Shown here: positions 48,401 to 56,798 of the stretch, piece by piece | Layout of the letters: every line of letters starts with the position of its first letter | Numbering within the stretch: the first letter of the stretch is position 1 | NCBI GenBank assembly: GCA_951799425.1 | Contig: OX637405.1 | Location: 21,115,089-21,179,088, forward strand | Direction of reading: 5' to 3' | Origin: Ilex aquifolium | Taxonomy: Eukaryota; Streptophyta; Magnoliopsida; Aquifoliales; Aquifoliaceae | Length of the DNA stretch: 64,000 nt | Position numbers and translations under genes: made by a program | The notes under the pieces: model-generated | Told to the model about the DNA's origin: nothing | The model's database searches: none | The model's input: only the letters and a program-made list of their open reading frames with translations

Positions 48401-51400
48401 ATCTCTCCAAATGGAGGTAAATTTGTTTACCACTCACTCATCGACTATCCAAACCCCTTCACAGGCGGGAGCGTTGTGCACTTCGTATGACCTTATTCTT
48501 GACGGGAAGTCAAGGGCCTCAAGACTTCAACGTGATTCCATCATTGCATGGAACACTACTACAGCTCATGTTTTAGAATCAGTAGCATACTAGAAAACCA
48601 AATTTTATCCTTACTATGATTATAGAGTCTCAAGCATTCTCCATGTGAAGTAGATGGTTAGCCCCTAGTTTATTTTCTTTTTTCTCATCTCGATCTACTG
48701 ACAAGCAAAAGTTTCATTGCAGGAACTAAAACAGTAAAACAACCTTAGAGCTTGGGTAAGGTATGACTGGAGCCACAGTTTGAAAGCCAGAAAGAAGTTC
48801 ACAAGGCAAACTTCTCCAAAGAATATGATTGGCGTTGTCTGCCAAAAAGACCAACCCCAAGGTTTGATGACTCATACTACTCATGAAATATGTTAATGCA
48901 TTAAATATGGTAATACCTGTAGATTCATTCTGGATATAATAATATATCCGGAAAAAATGTAAAGTAGGATAGCAGATACAAGTTAGGCAACAAGATCAGA
49001 TGAACTGCAATTTAAGTTGCACATAATTGAGGATAACTCTGTGACCCCCACTAATCTTAACTGTCTACTTCTACATGACAATACAACTCTCTGCAATCAC
49101 AATCCTAGCTTAGCTTGAATGGCATTTACATACTCAACATAGTAAAAAAGCTCCTTCCAGAAATAAGTAAATACATTCCAGGCAGAGTGTAAATTAGAAC
49201 AAACACAAGCTTCTTACATATATAAACAGACAGTAATCTAAACTTTCTAATGTATGAAAAAGAACTCAATTACAAAGGTTTCATATCGCTTAGATTTCCA
49301 GACCAACCAGAAAAGCAAATAAGGTTGGTAGGTAGTTGGATTAGAGTTAGGGGATTCAATACCATTACTGATGCCTCTACGTGCCTAGAATTGTAACAAA
49401 TAATGGAGTAACTAAAAATTCATGCATGATGCAGGCTGCAGCCGAGCAATGGATTTGCTTCTCGCCTTAGTCTGGTTATATTTAATCATCTACGCCTTCT
49501 GGTGCAGCTGGATTTGCTTCCACATTCGCAAAAATTCAATCAAATTCTCTAGGTTCCACCTAAATGAATGAAGTTCCAGATTAAGTGTGTGCTGATAACC
49601 CGAAAAGTGGTATAGCCCTATAAAGAGAAAGAAGTCTTGGCTGATCTCAATGCCATTCTCAAATTCCAGGTGCATATTCTAAATACTCACTTGACTTTAA
49701 TTAAGGACGAACTGTCCATCGTCAAATGGAGTCTTGGAGAAGGATGCAAAGGATCTGGCAGCCAAACTGATCTTTGCAAGATGGCAAGCCAGGTCTCTTT
49801 GTTCAGTCTTGACATAGAACAAATCAGAGGGAAATCAAATTCCCTCACGGATTTTCTTAACCAATAATATTTACAAGGGGAAACAGGACACATCAGCATG
49901 ATGAGGGCAGCCCATAAGAAAACAGAGGGGTTCCCTGCCACTGGAGATCGAGTGTAAAGTTTAAGCACTCTTCTTCCATGAACGTGTGTCTTATGACTGT
50001 CGAACATGTTGAAGTTAATTTGTTCAGATGCTCTTTGTTAAATTTTTTAACAATTTGATTTCTTTTAAGACTCAATTTATCAGTTAAAAAAAAGAGTCGG
50101 TGAATGTTCTTTTAAACATAATGTGCAAGTTATCTGCGCCCACAAAGCTGAATTTGGGGCATTCAATAAGAGTTAGATGATAAATCCAGTCGATCTGAAA
50201 CAAAGTAGGAAAATAGTTACCATCTTTTTATGGGACCTACATGAGTTCATGTTTGAAATGCCTTTCTCTAATATACTGTATTATATGTAAGCTACTCTTG
50301 AAGGATGTTGTCTCAAGCAAATAAAGCATGGCTAGATACAAGTACAATCAAATCTCTTCATAATAAATAGAATAACATCAAGAATGCCTCCACCTACCAA
50401 AGGTTATATGTCCTATCAATCCAAAATTAATTCACTACATGTGAACCTCAAATCTAGAAGTGAATCAACTTGATATCTATAACAAGGTAATCCTAAGGAA
50501 TTATGTTATTTGTACAAATGACCCTGAACTCCTTGATGGCTTTGTCATGCACTAAAATTCAAGAAATCTCTCAGAGCTCACTTTTTGAAGATGTTGGTGG
50601 TGAAAAATATGAACATCTGATCATTTTCTTAGTTATGAATATGTTTGTATGGATGTACTTAATGACATATGCATGCATTAACTTCTAGAAGGGAAAAAGA
50701 AGAATGAAAATGGGCATGGAAGGATTGTAAGAACATTTGAAGGAAGTCCCCACTACAATATTGGAAACTTGCTAAACAGCATTCTGACTCCTTCTTTGCT
50801 TCTCACTGAGAATGCCCCATTAAAAAAGTGAAAAGATTAAATATGTATTGCACTTTTTTCTTATGAGAATTATGTTCGTATCTCTTTTGAAAAAATGAAC
50901 AGAAATATTGTCAGTAGACTCAATATCCACTAGCAGCTAATGGTAGGTCTGGATTTTTTAGTTTAAAATTTTGTAGCCAGGCACCATCATAGAAATGCAG
51001 GAACCGGTTAAATAGGCCTTTTCCCTATCATAACCTGAACATAGACAACGAAACTGAGTCGTCACTTCCCGTGTAATCTTTCAATCTTATACAATATACA
51101 AATAGATTAGCCTTCATTACTCGTTGCATGAATATCACACCGAAACACTTGATTAAACCATTGGGTTTTTTGAGTATATTATTAACCAGGTCATATGGAA
51201 AACAATTGTTTTGGGGGAAAATAGCCGAAGACTATAACATACAATATTGCATACTCAACATGGCGCAACATTTACACCAACTAGTGATAAACGATGATAA
51301 GGTCTAGGTCTATACCCAATTCATCCCTCCAGCACTTTTTATCAAAGAACCAAGGTGAATAATATCCTTTATGGTCCTTTATCAACTATGAAAAGAACAA

Positions 51401-52057
51401 GAATAATATTGACAGTAGGGTGTCAACTCTGACCTGTTGATGCGAACCTGACACAAATGATTATAAAATTGACATAAATATGCATAATAAATAATCTACA
51501 CTAATGTTTAATCCACAGAACACACTAAATAGATTTTTTTTTTGGGTCTTGACTCGAATAACAATAACACGAATACGACATGATTGACACCTCTGATCAA
51601 CAGTCAACAATACAGTGTCAACACCAGAAACTTAACCCATTATCAGCAAAGAATAAACATAAAATTTGAATAATTTAGAACCTAACTACCTTCAAACGAT
51701 CCAGTAGATTCTCGGCCACTGCATCAACCAAAGAATCCCCAGGACGCATCAACCATGCAGCCCGATCACGCTGCCAAATAGGATCGCAATTGTATTAGGT
51801 ATAGTTTAGTTTATTAGGCATTCATACTCAGAAATACGCAAAAATCTACACAACCACGCACGCACATTTTTTTTTAATAGACACACACACATTTAGAGAT
51901 TATCAACATCGCAAAAAAAAAAAGGCTTAACTTGTCTGCGTTTGAGATGGCGATCGAAGATTTTGACCTTCGAACTCTGAACCCCATCGCTATTGTCCGT
52001 ACAGAAGGGTCTTCTCCATAAAAGTCGAAAACCTCTTCCCCAAAGAGCTTTACTCAT
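24307..52057 (-). CDS. NDUFAF5: NDUFAF5-like methyltransferase-fold protein, mitochondrial; 11 exons, 334 aa
   Basis: Exons on the minus strand: 52057-51932, 51770-51690, 47193-47115, 41350-41209, 41076-41007, 40832-40768, 40677-40599, 30683-30596, 26198-26134, 25980-25891, 24426-24307. They sum to 1005 bp, every junction is GT...AG, all phases match and no stop interrupts. The protein agrees with plant homologues of human NDUFAF5 (Arabidopsis At1g22800), a class I SAM-methyltransferase fold. In animals the protein hydroxylates an arginine of the complex I subunit NDUFS7 during assembly. The Arg-rich, acid-poor N-terminus fits a mitochondrial presequence. Motif I is divergent ([10 protein letters not shown]), and HWTNDLPGA and [13 protein letters not shown] are well kept. 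ATG 52057 is the first in-frame ATG. Transposon debris fills introns 2, 3, 7 and 8, yet the coding sequence is intact. Confidence 0.95.
25891..25980 (-). CDS. NDUFAF5: NDUFAF5-like exon 10 (residues 266-295)
   Basis: It encodes [20 protein letters not shown] and [10 protein letters not shown], 30 codons in phase 0. This C-terminal helix and strand are diagnostic of the plant homologues. Confidence 0.96.
26134..26198 (-). CDS. NDUFAF5: NDUFAF5-like exon 9 (residues 244-265)
   Basis: It encodes [20 protein letters not shown] and K, with a strong GTAAGT donor. It joins exon 8 through a split alanine codon. Confidence 0.95.
28932..29803. mobile_element. hAT-like non-autonomous element in intron 8
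   Basis: It is an 872-bp element with inverted ends CTAGGAAACACGGATAC (left) and CTATGAAGCACGGATA (right, read inward). The 8-bp target duplications are ATACCACG (28924-28931) and ATACCAAG (29804-29811), one mismatch. The subterminal regions are full of GGATACG-type motifs. The 153-codon frame inside is low-complexity and not considered a gene. Similar AAGCACGG-type ends occur near 31133, 34449 and 44648. Confidence 0.65.
30254..30310. repeat. C-rich then A-rich tract
   Basis: About 43 bases of nearly pure C (with single G, A, T) are followed by 14 A. It lies just upstream on the plus strand of exon 8, so on the coding strand it is a T run followed by a G run late in intron 8. Confidence 0.9.
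30596..30683 (-). CDS. NDUFAF5: NDUFAF5-like exon 8 (residues 215-244)
   Basis: It encodes [20 protein letters not shown] and DEYTVRYKS. It ends in phase 1 before GTGAGC. Confidence 0.95.
31130..31620. mobile_element. Degenerate hAT-like GATACG-rich element
   Basis: The left side (AAGAAGCACGGGTACGATA) resembles the end of the element at 28932. The right side is rich in CGATACG/GATACGTA motifs (31550-31615). The termini pair poorly and no target duplication is visible, so the borders are approximate. Confidence 0.35.
31640..32000 (-). mobile_element. RTE-type LINE 3' region fragment
   Basis: On the minus strand this starts inside non-coding sequence and ends near GACCCAAAATAGTTGGGGTA, a wording shared by the 3' ends of plant RTE-type LINEs. 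It is heavily diverged. Confidence 0.4.
32180..32350 (+). pseudogene. RTE-type LINE C-terminal fragment, plus strand
   Basis: The plus-strand frame near 32260-32300 reads [20 protein letters not shown], which resembles the region after the RT domain of plant RTE LINEs. It is in the opposite orientation to the adjacent RT fragment, implying an inversion or a separate insertion. Confidence 0.45.
32430..32830 (-). pseudogene. RTE-type LINE reverse transcriptase fragment
   Basis: The minus-strand frame near 32640-32700 reads [20 protein letters not shown], the conserved RT segment of plant RTE LINEs. A shifted, stop-containing continuation follows down to about 32430. It has several frameshifts and no catalytic FADD is visible. 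Confidence 0.55.
33390..33880 (-). pseudogene. Ty3/gypsy gag fragment
   Basis: It is read on the minus strand. Segment 33870-33640 holds [19 protein letters not shown] and [16 protein letters not shown], a plant gypsy gag domain. Segment 33578-33390 in another frame holds a zinc-knuckle remnant ([13 protein letters not shown]) whose second Cys is replaced by Tyr. A frameshift separates them. No pol follows. Confidence 0.6.
33890..34250 (-). pseudogene. Ty1/copia RNase H fragment
   Basis: Minus-strand frames, broken by several stops, read [25 protein letters not shown] and CDNKAAINI followed by VQHDRI. These are the conserved end of copia RNase H. It abuts the gypsy gag fragment, so two unrelated retroelements were fused by insertion or deletion. 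Confidence 0.6.
34797..35150. repeat. Diverged tandem repeats of about 58 bp
   Basis: The block TTTTAGCTCATG recurs in diverged form at about 34799, 34857, 34916, 34973, 35020 and 35116, usually preceded by a GTCGTACACA-like sequence. A further copy at 36492 lies on the other side of the LINE fragment. The sequence around 35050-35083 reappears at 36519-36551. Confidence 0.6.
35200..36460 (+). pseudogene. L1-type LINE ORF2 fragment (reverse transcriptase)
   Basis: Successive plus-strand frames carry plant L1 ORF2 wording: [11 protein letters not shown] near 35470, [12 protein letters not shown] near 35795, [20 protein letters not shown] near 35975, [20 protein letters not shown] near 36150 and [20 protein letters not shown] near 36350. 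Several stops and frameshifts intervene, and the copy stops before the catalytic motif. It lies antisense to the host gene, inside the tandem-repeat region. Confidence 0.75.
36561..37000. repeat. Tandem duplication, period about 233 bp
   Basis: The segment starting GCGTAAAAGCATTTCT (36561) is repeated, diverged, from GCGTAGAAGCATTTCT (36794). Shared blocks include ATTGATC, TCTTTGAAACAT, CTTTCATCA and CTCATCCTCTAAAGAT. I recognise no coding function. Confidence 0.65.
37390..38212 (-). pseudogene. pol: Ty3/gypsy reverse transcriptase fragment (chromovirus, Tekay/Del-like)
   Basis: The minus-strand frame 38212-37850 carries the RT N-terminal part ([37 protein letters not shown]). After a frameshift near 37840, frame 37833-37390 carries the catalytic [10 protein letters not shown] and the connection region ([20 protein letters not shown]). 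The sequence ends before RNase H completes. It is oriented with the host gene inside intron 7. Confidence 0.85.
38213..39740 (-). pseudogene. gag: Upstream gag/protease part of the same Ty3 remnant
   Basis: The minus strand near 39050-38990 gives a CCHC knuckle interrupted by a stop (CYLCH, stop, LGHLKRDC). Near 39240-39130 gag-like wording appears ([19 protein letters not shown]) with stops. The protease-to-RT stretch (38213-38900) is too decayed to assign residues. The 82-codon frame at 39684-39436 may be leader or LTR sequence and is not recognised. Confidence 0.6.
40599..40677 (-). CDS. NDUFAF5: NDUFAF5-like exon 7 (residues 188-214)
   Basis: It encodes [20 protein letters not shown] and ISPLAQ. 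The donor GTATAT opens the 9.9-kb intron 7; phase 0. Confidence 0.95.
40768..40832 (-). CDS. NDUFAF5: NDUFAF5-like exon 6 (residues 167-188)
   Basis: It encodes [20 protein letters not shown] and L. The donor GTTGTT is far from consensus, but the phase-2 join to exon 7 restores a lysine codon and the conserved reading. Confidence 0.92.
41007..41076 (-). CDS. NDUFAF5: NDUFAF5-like exon 5 (residues 143-166)
   Basis: It encodes [20 protein letters not shown] and MIQ, the most conserved block of the family. The donor is GTGCAT; phase 0. Confidence 0.96.
41209..41350 (-). CDS. NDUFAF5: NDUFAF5-like exon 4 (residues 96-143)
   Basis: It encodes [20 protein letters not shown], covering the acidic end of strand 2 (LDTS), and [13 protein letters not shown]. 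It ends in phase 2 before GTGCGC. Confidence 0.95.
42230..42290. repeat. AC and GT microsatellites with a short AT palindrome
   Basis: (AC)n, then GAGATATATATATG, then (GT)n: the two dinucleotide runs are complementary, so the block could fold into a hairpin. Confidence 0.85.
44640..44970. mobile_element. Degenerate hAT-like element, ACACGGATA type
   Basis: The left part reads AAACATGTACACAGATACGGGACACGG and the right part GTCTGACACGTATCCAACATAG, resembling the ends at 28932-29803. There is no clear target duplication, so the borders are approximate. Confidence 0.35.
45747..45985. repeat. 92-bp inverted repeat in a probable copia LTR remnant
   Basis: Arms 45747-45838 and 45888-45978 are inverted copies with about six mismatches, separated by about 49 bp. 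Next to the right arm, the minus strand reads CTTTAGGGGGAGTATTAGAG, resembling the polypurine tract and LTR start of plant copia elements. The LTR is therefore probably on the minus strand, but no second LTR or domain was found. Confidence 0.5.
46513..46542. repeat. C(15)A(15) tract
   Basis: 15 C are followed by 15 A, in intron 3 of the host gene, with the same strand orientation as the tracts at 23516 and 30254. Confidence 0.9.
47115..47193 (-). CDS. NDUFAF5: NDUFAF5-like exon 3 (residues 70-96, start of methyltransferase fold)
   Basis: It encodes [20 protein letters not shown] through RGRG. It corresponds to the SAM-binding motif I region, in which the usual glycine-rich loop is altered. 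It ends in phase 1 before GTGAGA. Confidence 0.93.
47194..51689 (-). other. Intron 2 of the NDUFAF5-like gene (4.5 kb)
   Basis: It is mostly AT-rich unique-looking sequence. The only coding-like remnant is an RNase H-like fragment on the plus strand (49600-49890). The block at 48385-48560 is GC-richer, but I could not assign it to a gene or element. Confidence 0.6.
49600..49890 (+). pseudogene. Retroelement RNase H-like fragment (Ty3 or plant pararetrovirus type)
   Basis: Plus-strand frames include [15 protein letters not shown] near 49625 and, after a small frame change, [18 protein letters not shown] near 49805. These have the pattern of the end of an RNase H domain attached to reverse transcriptase in Ty3 elements or Caulimoviridae. 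Stops and shifts make it non-functional. No neighbouring reverse transcriptase or coat sequence was found, so the source family stays open. Confidence 0.4.
51690..51770 (-). CDS. NDUFAF5: NDUFAF5-like exon 2 (residues 43-69)
   Basis: It encodes [20 protein letters not shown] and the following LLDRLK, a strongly conserved N-terminal segment of the family. The donor is GTAGTT; phase 0. Confidence 0.93.
51932..52057 (-). CDS. NDUFAF5: NDUFAF5-like exon 1 (residues 1-42)
   Basis: It encodes the Arg/Trp-rich presequence ([18 protein letters not shown]) and the start of the mature part ([11 protein letters not shown]). The donor is GTTAAG, weaker than consensus; phase 0. Confidence 0.88.
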
Positions 52058-52240
52058 ATCTGCCTCATTTGTGGACACAGTACACACCTTGTGTGAGAAT
52101 GGGATAAGTGACAAACTCTGTGAATCAGTTCTGTTTGTTCTGTGTTGGTAAAGACTTCAATGCTGGGTCGGTATCCCCAATATATGCAGGAGAAGGAGCA
52201 ACGGGAGAAACCAAATTTGAGTGAAAGAAAAGTGAAAAGT
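52058..52240 (-). promoter_or_regulatory. NDUFAF5: Presumed 5' UTR and promoter region of the NDUFAF5-like gene
   Basis: This is sequence immediately upstream of ATG 52057 on the minus strand. The stretch to 52114 is open in frame but starts with TTG, so it is probably leader. I see no convincing TATA box, and the transposon-rich zone begins by about 52240-52530, so a compact promoter is inferred. Confidence 0.35.
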
Positions 52241-52387
52241 TTGATTTGGTCTCAAATTTTATTTGAGAATCTCTAAATTTAAAAATGAATCTTTAAAAAT
52301 TGTAAAATTTTATCATTCAATATTTGGATATGAATTTGAGTAAAAAAATAAGTCTCCTTTAATTTGATATAGTATAGGTCTAGTATT

Positions 52388-52480
52388 AGAACATCTTCAA
52401 TCATGACTCAAATTTTTATTAAAATTTAAATTAATATTTGAGTAAAAAACTTGATTTGATACAAAGAGTTCTAATGAACA
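52388..52480. mobile_element. Short palindromic MITE-like element
   Basis: TTAGAACATCTTCAATCATG at the left and ATACAAAGAGTTCTAA at the right are partly inverted and each includes a TTA/TAA flank, as in Harbinger MITEs. It is small, AT-rich and only weakly supported. Confidence 0.3.
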
Positions 52481-52523
52481 AACTTAAATTTAAAAAAAGG
52501 AGAAACTCAAATTTAAATGAGGG

Positions 52524-53090
52524 TGATGATGCTTAGGGTGAATTTTAAATAAGTAAGAGCTCGAGAAATGAGGTCAGATAGGGAGGTCAGACCATTCCAG
52601 AGCTCAGCGAGCCAGACTTCGAGTCCTCCTCAGATGAAGCAATATGGAAAGTACGAAGGTGACAGTTGAGTAATAGAAGATACCCTCGAAGAAACAGAAG
52701 GCTATAACCAAGGCATAAAACTCTCTACTAACCGAGATCCCCTCCCAAAATTAAGGGAAGTCCAGCGTATGAAGGGCGAAGATCTCGCTGCAGATCCCTT
52801 CAAGTCAGGGGCTAGACTATAAATATTGTACAATGCCTCCATTAGTGGGGCAACCCTAGCTGTAACCAAAGCTCTCTATAAACAATAATCACCAAGAATA
52901 TAGACTACCGGAGTAAGAGACTCCATTCAAAAAGTGGACTAGCCGAGCTCCCGAGCTCGGTGAACCACTATACTTCTCTTGTGTCAGGCCTTGCAGTAAC
53001 TTTCTTAATTCCCTAAATTAGGAGTTCTCTGACCACGAGACTCAGAACCTATCCCACACCACCATTTTGTGCTCCTCTGTAAGATTCAAG
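52524..53090 (+). mobile_element. Tat-type solo LTR or LTR fragment, relative of 1912-2643
   Basis: It begins TGATGATGCTTAGG and keeps the order of landmarks of the Tat LTR: ATGAGGTCAG, AGAGCTC, AAGGCATAAAACTCT, CCGAGATCC, CTATAAATA (about 52828), GTGGACTAGCCGAGCTCCC, CGGTGAACCACTAT. The 3' border near 53090 is unclear; ATTTGGATCTGGTG just after could be a decayed primer site, in which case it is a truncated 5' LTR. No target duplication was found. Confidence 0.65.
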
Positions 53091-53130
53091 AAACATTTGG
53101 ATCTGGTGTTTCAATTCCTAGTTCTGGTAT

Positions 53131-53304
53131 GGGAAATACTATGTATCCCAAATTTGTAACTCAAATTTACATCCCAAATGAAGGAGGGTCGTTGGATGAG
53201 TGGATCCCATCAAACTTTTTTAAATAGGACCCACTGATCCAATGGTCCTCCTTCATTTGTGATGCAAATTTGGGTTACAGATTTAGGATATATAGCATTG
53301 CTCG
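53131..53304. mobile_element. hAT-type MITE, copy 2
   Basis: This 174-bp element has about 55-bp imperfect inverted ends (left CCCAAATTTGTAACTCAAAT, inverted on the right). It is flanked by perfect 8-bp duplications TCTGGTAT (53123-53130 and 53305-53312). The ends and the centre (GAGTGGATCCCATCAA, GACCCACTGATCC) match the element at 256-436, so both are one family. Confidence 0.75.
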
Positions 53305-53789
53305 TCTGGTATTCCTTGTGTATGTGTGTGTGTGCTTTTATCGAGGGGGAGATATTTGTAATTTACTGTTTCAAACTTTCCTCTACCTAGTTGCACACAA
53401 CTTGACCTGGTCCCAAGGATCAAAATTTTTATTTTTTTTCATACACCAACCAAAGAGAATATTCAAATTTCAAGGTGTTTTGGAATGTTTTGAAATAATT
53501 TGAGATGTTTCGGTATGTTCGGCGAATGATTCGAGAGTTTTATAAAAAAAAATCAATTTTTTTTTGTTTCTACTCCTATTTCTAAAATGTTTCCAATTTT
53601 TCTTTGATCCTTATTGATCTGTACAATTTTTGTTTTTCACAATCTATAGCCTATCGATATTTATTGGGATCGTTCTAGTTCCAGAAATGAGAGAGGCCAT
53701 GGTGATTATTTCTTCAATCCTGGGCCTATATCACAACTCATGAGGTTTCGCCTATACACTTGGACAGTCCATTCACCCATCGAAAAATG

Positions 53790-53870
53790 CAGTTTTAGTT
53801 CATTGGGTTGTTCCTTCATTGGGCTGGGTTAAGCTGAAGGTAGATGGGCTTCAAGTAGTAAGCTAATGTT
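53790..53870 (+). pseudogene. Possible LINE RNase H start fragment
   Basis: The plus-strand frame reads WVVPSLGWVKLKVDG, similar to the start of the RNase H domain at the C-terminus of plant L1 ORF2. It is very short and followed by a stop, so this is tentative. Confidence 0.25.
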
Positions 53871-53999
53871 TGGTCCGGTCCGAACTGACCCATGCCTTGG
53901 GCTAACTTTTTAAGGGTTCTTTGGAAGTCGGTACACCTACTTAGACTTATTTGACAAAAAGTACATAGAACTAAATGTTTTGGAAAAAAGTACACAGTT

Positions 54000-54885
54000 G
54001 AGATACAAAGACGTAAATGCCCATTTTAGGGTCATTTAATTCAAAATCTCTTATCATTAATGCACCTTGATTCATGTGTATTTGTTAATACATATATATA
54101 TATATATATGTGAGAATTTTAATATTCTATATTTGTATGTCCTCCCTTGATTTATGCGAATTTTTTTTAGAAAGGTTTTTTGTTTTGAAATTATATTTAA
54201 TGCACCTTAATTCATGCGTTTTTCTTTTGGGAAAGTGATTTTGTTTTCAAATTATATTTAATACACCTTGATTCATGCTTTTTTTTTTTTGGAAAGTGGT
54301 TTTATTTTCAAATTAATTTAATATCCGAATAGTGTAATAGTGTAACAATAACAGTATAACAATAAAAGTGTAACAGTGTAACAAGCTATATACACAAAAT
54401 ATTGTACTATTACATTTTGTCAAACATATATTTTCATATAATTTCATTCAAAACAGTCCATTTCCGTTTTGAATTTGTTTACCACATGCACAAAACTACT
54501 GAACAATGTTTTTGTTAAGTGTATTGTTACACTGTATTTGTTACAGTGTATTTGTTACACTGTTTTTCTTATACTATTATGGAGTTCGGATATTAACAAA
54601 TTTTGAAATTCAAACAAGTGATATATTCTGAAATAAACGAAATATTAAAATTCTCCTATAAAACCAGTAGTAGTAAATATTTAATGCATAAATATAATTT
54701 GAAAATATAACCACTTTCCAAAAAAAAAAATACGCATGAATCAATGTGCATTAAAGATAATTCAAAATTTAGATAAGATATTTAACAGGAAGTATATATA
54801 TATATATTAGATATACTTCCTAATTTAGATATATAACTGTATATAAACATCACCTAATTTAGATAAGTGATATATATATAAATTC

Positions 54886-54945
<60 letters not shown>

Positions 54946-56425
54946 TCGTACATATACATATTTATATATATAAATTTATATATATGTATATATATAAATA
55001 TATAAATTCGTATATATACATATTTATATATATAAATTCGTGTATATATATATGTGTATATATATATATATATATATAAATTTGTATATATATATATATA
55101 TAAATTTTGAATTATCTTTAATGCACCTTGATTCATGCGTATTTTTTAAAAATTCTCCCATAAAACTAGGAGATGTTTAATGCACCACTTTCCAAAGAAA
55201 ATACACATGGATCAATGGAGGACAAAAAATGTCACAAAAAAATCAGTAAAATTCAAATAATGTACTTAGATACAAATAAGTATCAAAATTAAGGACTTAA
55301 TTACCCAAATAAGTATCAAAATCAAAATTCAAATAATGTACTTAGATACAAAGACGTAAATGCCCATTTTAGGGTCATTTAATTCAAAATCTCTTATCTT
55401 TAATGCACTTTGATTCATGTATATTTGTTAATACATATAAATACATATATATATATAAACACGTGTATATATATATATATATATATGGGAGAACTTGAAT
55501 ATTCTATATTTGTATGTTCTCCCTTGATTTATGCGAATTTTTTTTGGAAAGTGATTTTGTTTTGAAATTATATTTAATGCACCTTGATTCATGCGTTTTT
55601 CTTTTGGGAAAGTGATTTTGTTTTCAAATTATATTTAATACACCTTGATTCATGTTTTTTTTTTTTTTGGAAAGTGGTTTTATTTTCAAATTAATTTAAT
55701 ATCCGAATAGTGTAATAGTGTAACAATAACAATATAACAATAAAAATGTAACATTGTAACAAGTTATATATACAAAATATTGTACTATTACATTTTGTCA
55801 AACATATATTTTCATATAATTTCATTCAAAATAGTCCATCTCCGTTTTGAATTTGTTTACCACATGCACAAAACTACTGAACAATGTTTTTGTTACAGTG
55901 TATTGTTACACTGTCTTTGTTACAATGTATTTGTTACACTGTTTTTGTTACACTATTATGGAGTTCGGATATTAACAAATTTTGAAATTCAAACAAGTGA
56001 TATATTCTGAAATAAACGAAATATTAAAATTCTCCTATAAAACCAGTAGTAGTAAATATTTAATGCATAAATATAATTTGAAAATAAAACCACTTTCCAA
56101 AAAAAAAAATATGCATGAATCAAGGTGCATTAAAGATAATTCAAAATTTAGATAAGATATTTAACATGAAGTATATATATATATATATTAGATATACTTC
56201 CTAATTTAGATATATAACTGTATATAAACATCACCTAATTTAGATAAGTGATATATATATATATATATATATAAATTTTGAATTATCTTTAATGCACCTT
56301 GATTCATGCGTATTTTTTAAAAATTCTCCCATAAAACTAGGAGATGTTTAATGCACCACTTTCCAAAGAAAATACACATAGATCAATGGAGGACAAAAAT
56401 GTCACAAAAAATCAGTAAAATTCCA
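54000..56425. repeat. Tandemly duplicated foldback region
   Basis: Sequence 54001-55250 is repeated from 55349 to about 56420. The copies differ mainly in the length of a TA-rich array (54870-55110 in the first). Inside each copy, segments recur in both orientations: AATGCACCTTGATTCATGCG with GGAAAGTGGTTTTATTTTC, and TAACAGTGTAACA-type blocks against TGTTACACTG blocks. Each copy can fold back on itself. No gene is present. Confidence 0.8.
54870..55110. repeat. TA microsatellite array with AAATTCGTA interruptions
   Basis: Long TA runs alternate with TATAAATTCGTATATA-type units. The 103-codon open frame made of Tyr and Ile is an artefact of the TA repeat. Confidence 0.9.
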
Positions 56426-56798
56426 ACTTTTTAACGTTCAGTCTGGATCGACCCATGCCCTTCCTAAACAACTTTTGTGGAACCAACTGTGCATGTGAAA
56501 ATGAATTATTAAATGAGAGTTTAACCTGTCTGTTGAGTCTTGCTATTCTTAATATTCCTCCACTTTTTCAACTGTGAAAAGAAGACACCATGGATGTGTC
56601 CCTCCGGATTTGGGGATAGTGTACTTCACAGTTTCCTTTGTTATAGAGGGGGATTACATTAAGGCGCTCCATAAGGGGGGGGGGAGGGGGGGCTTGGTTT
56701 CTAACCAATCAATACCTCTTAATACGCCAGACCATTCGTGGCAACCATAACCACAACGACAATCTGGGTAAGGATTCTCGAACTCTCAGTAAAGTACT

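Noticed and set aside
48385-48593. 69-codon open frame and GC-richer block in intron 2
   Set aside because: No recognisable domain and no splice sites in phase with the host gene; left as unassigned intron sequence.
52058-52114. In-frame extension of NDUFAF5-like exon 1
   Set aside because: The open frame begins with TTG; the first ATG is at 52057 and gives a good presequence.
54825-55136. 103-codon Tyr/Ile-rich open frame
   Set aside because: It is a translation of the TA microsatellite array.
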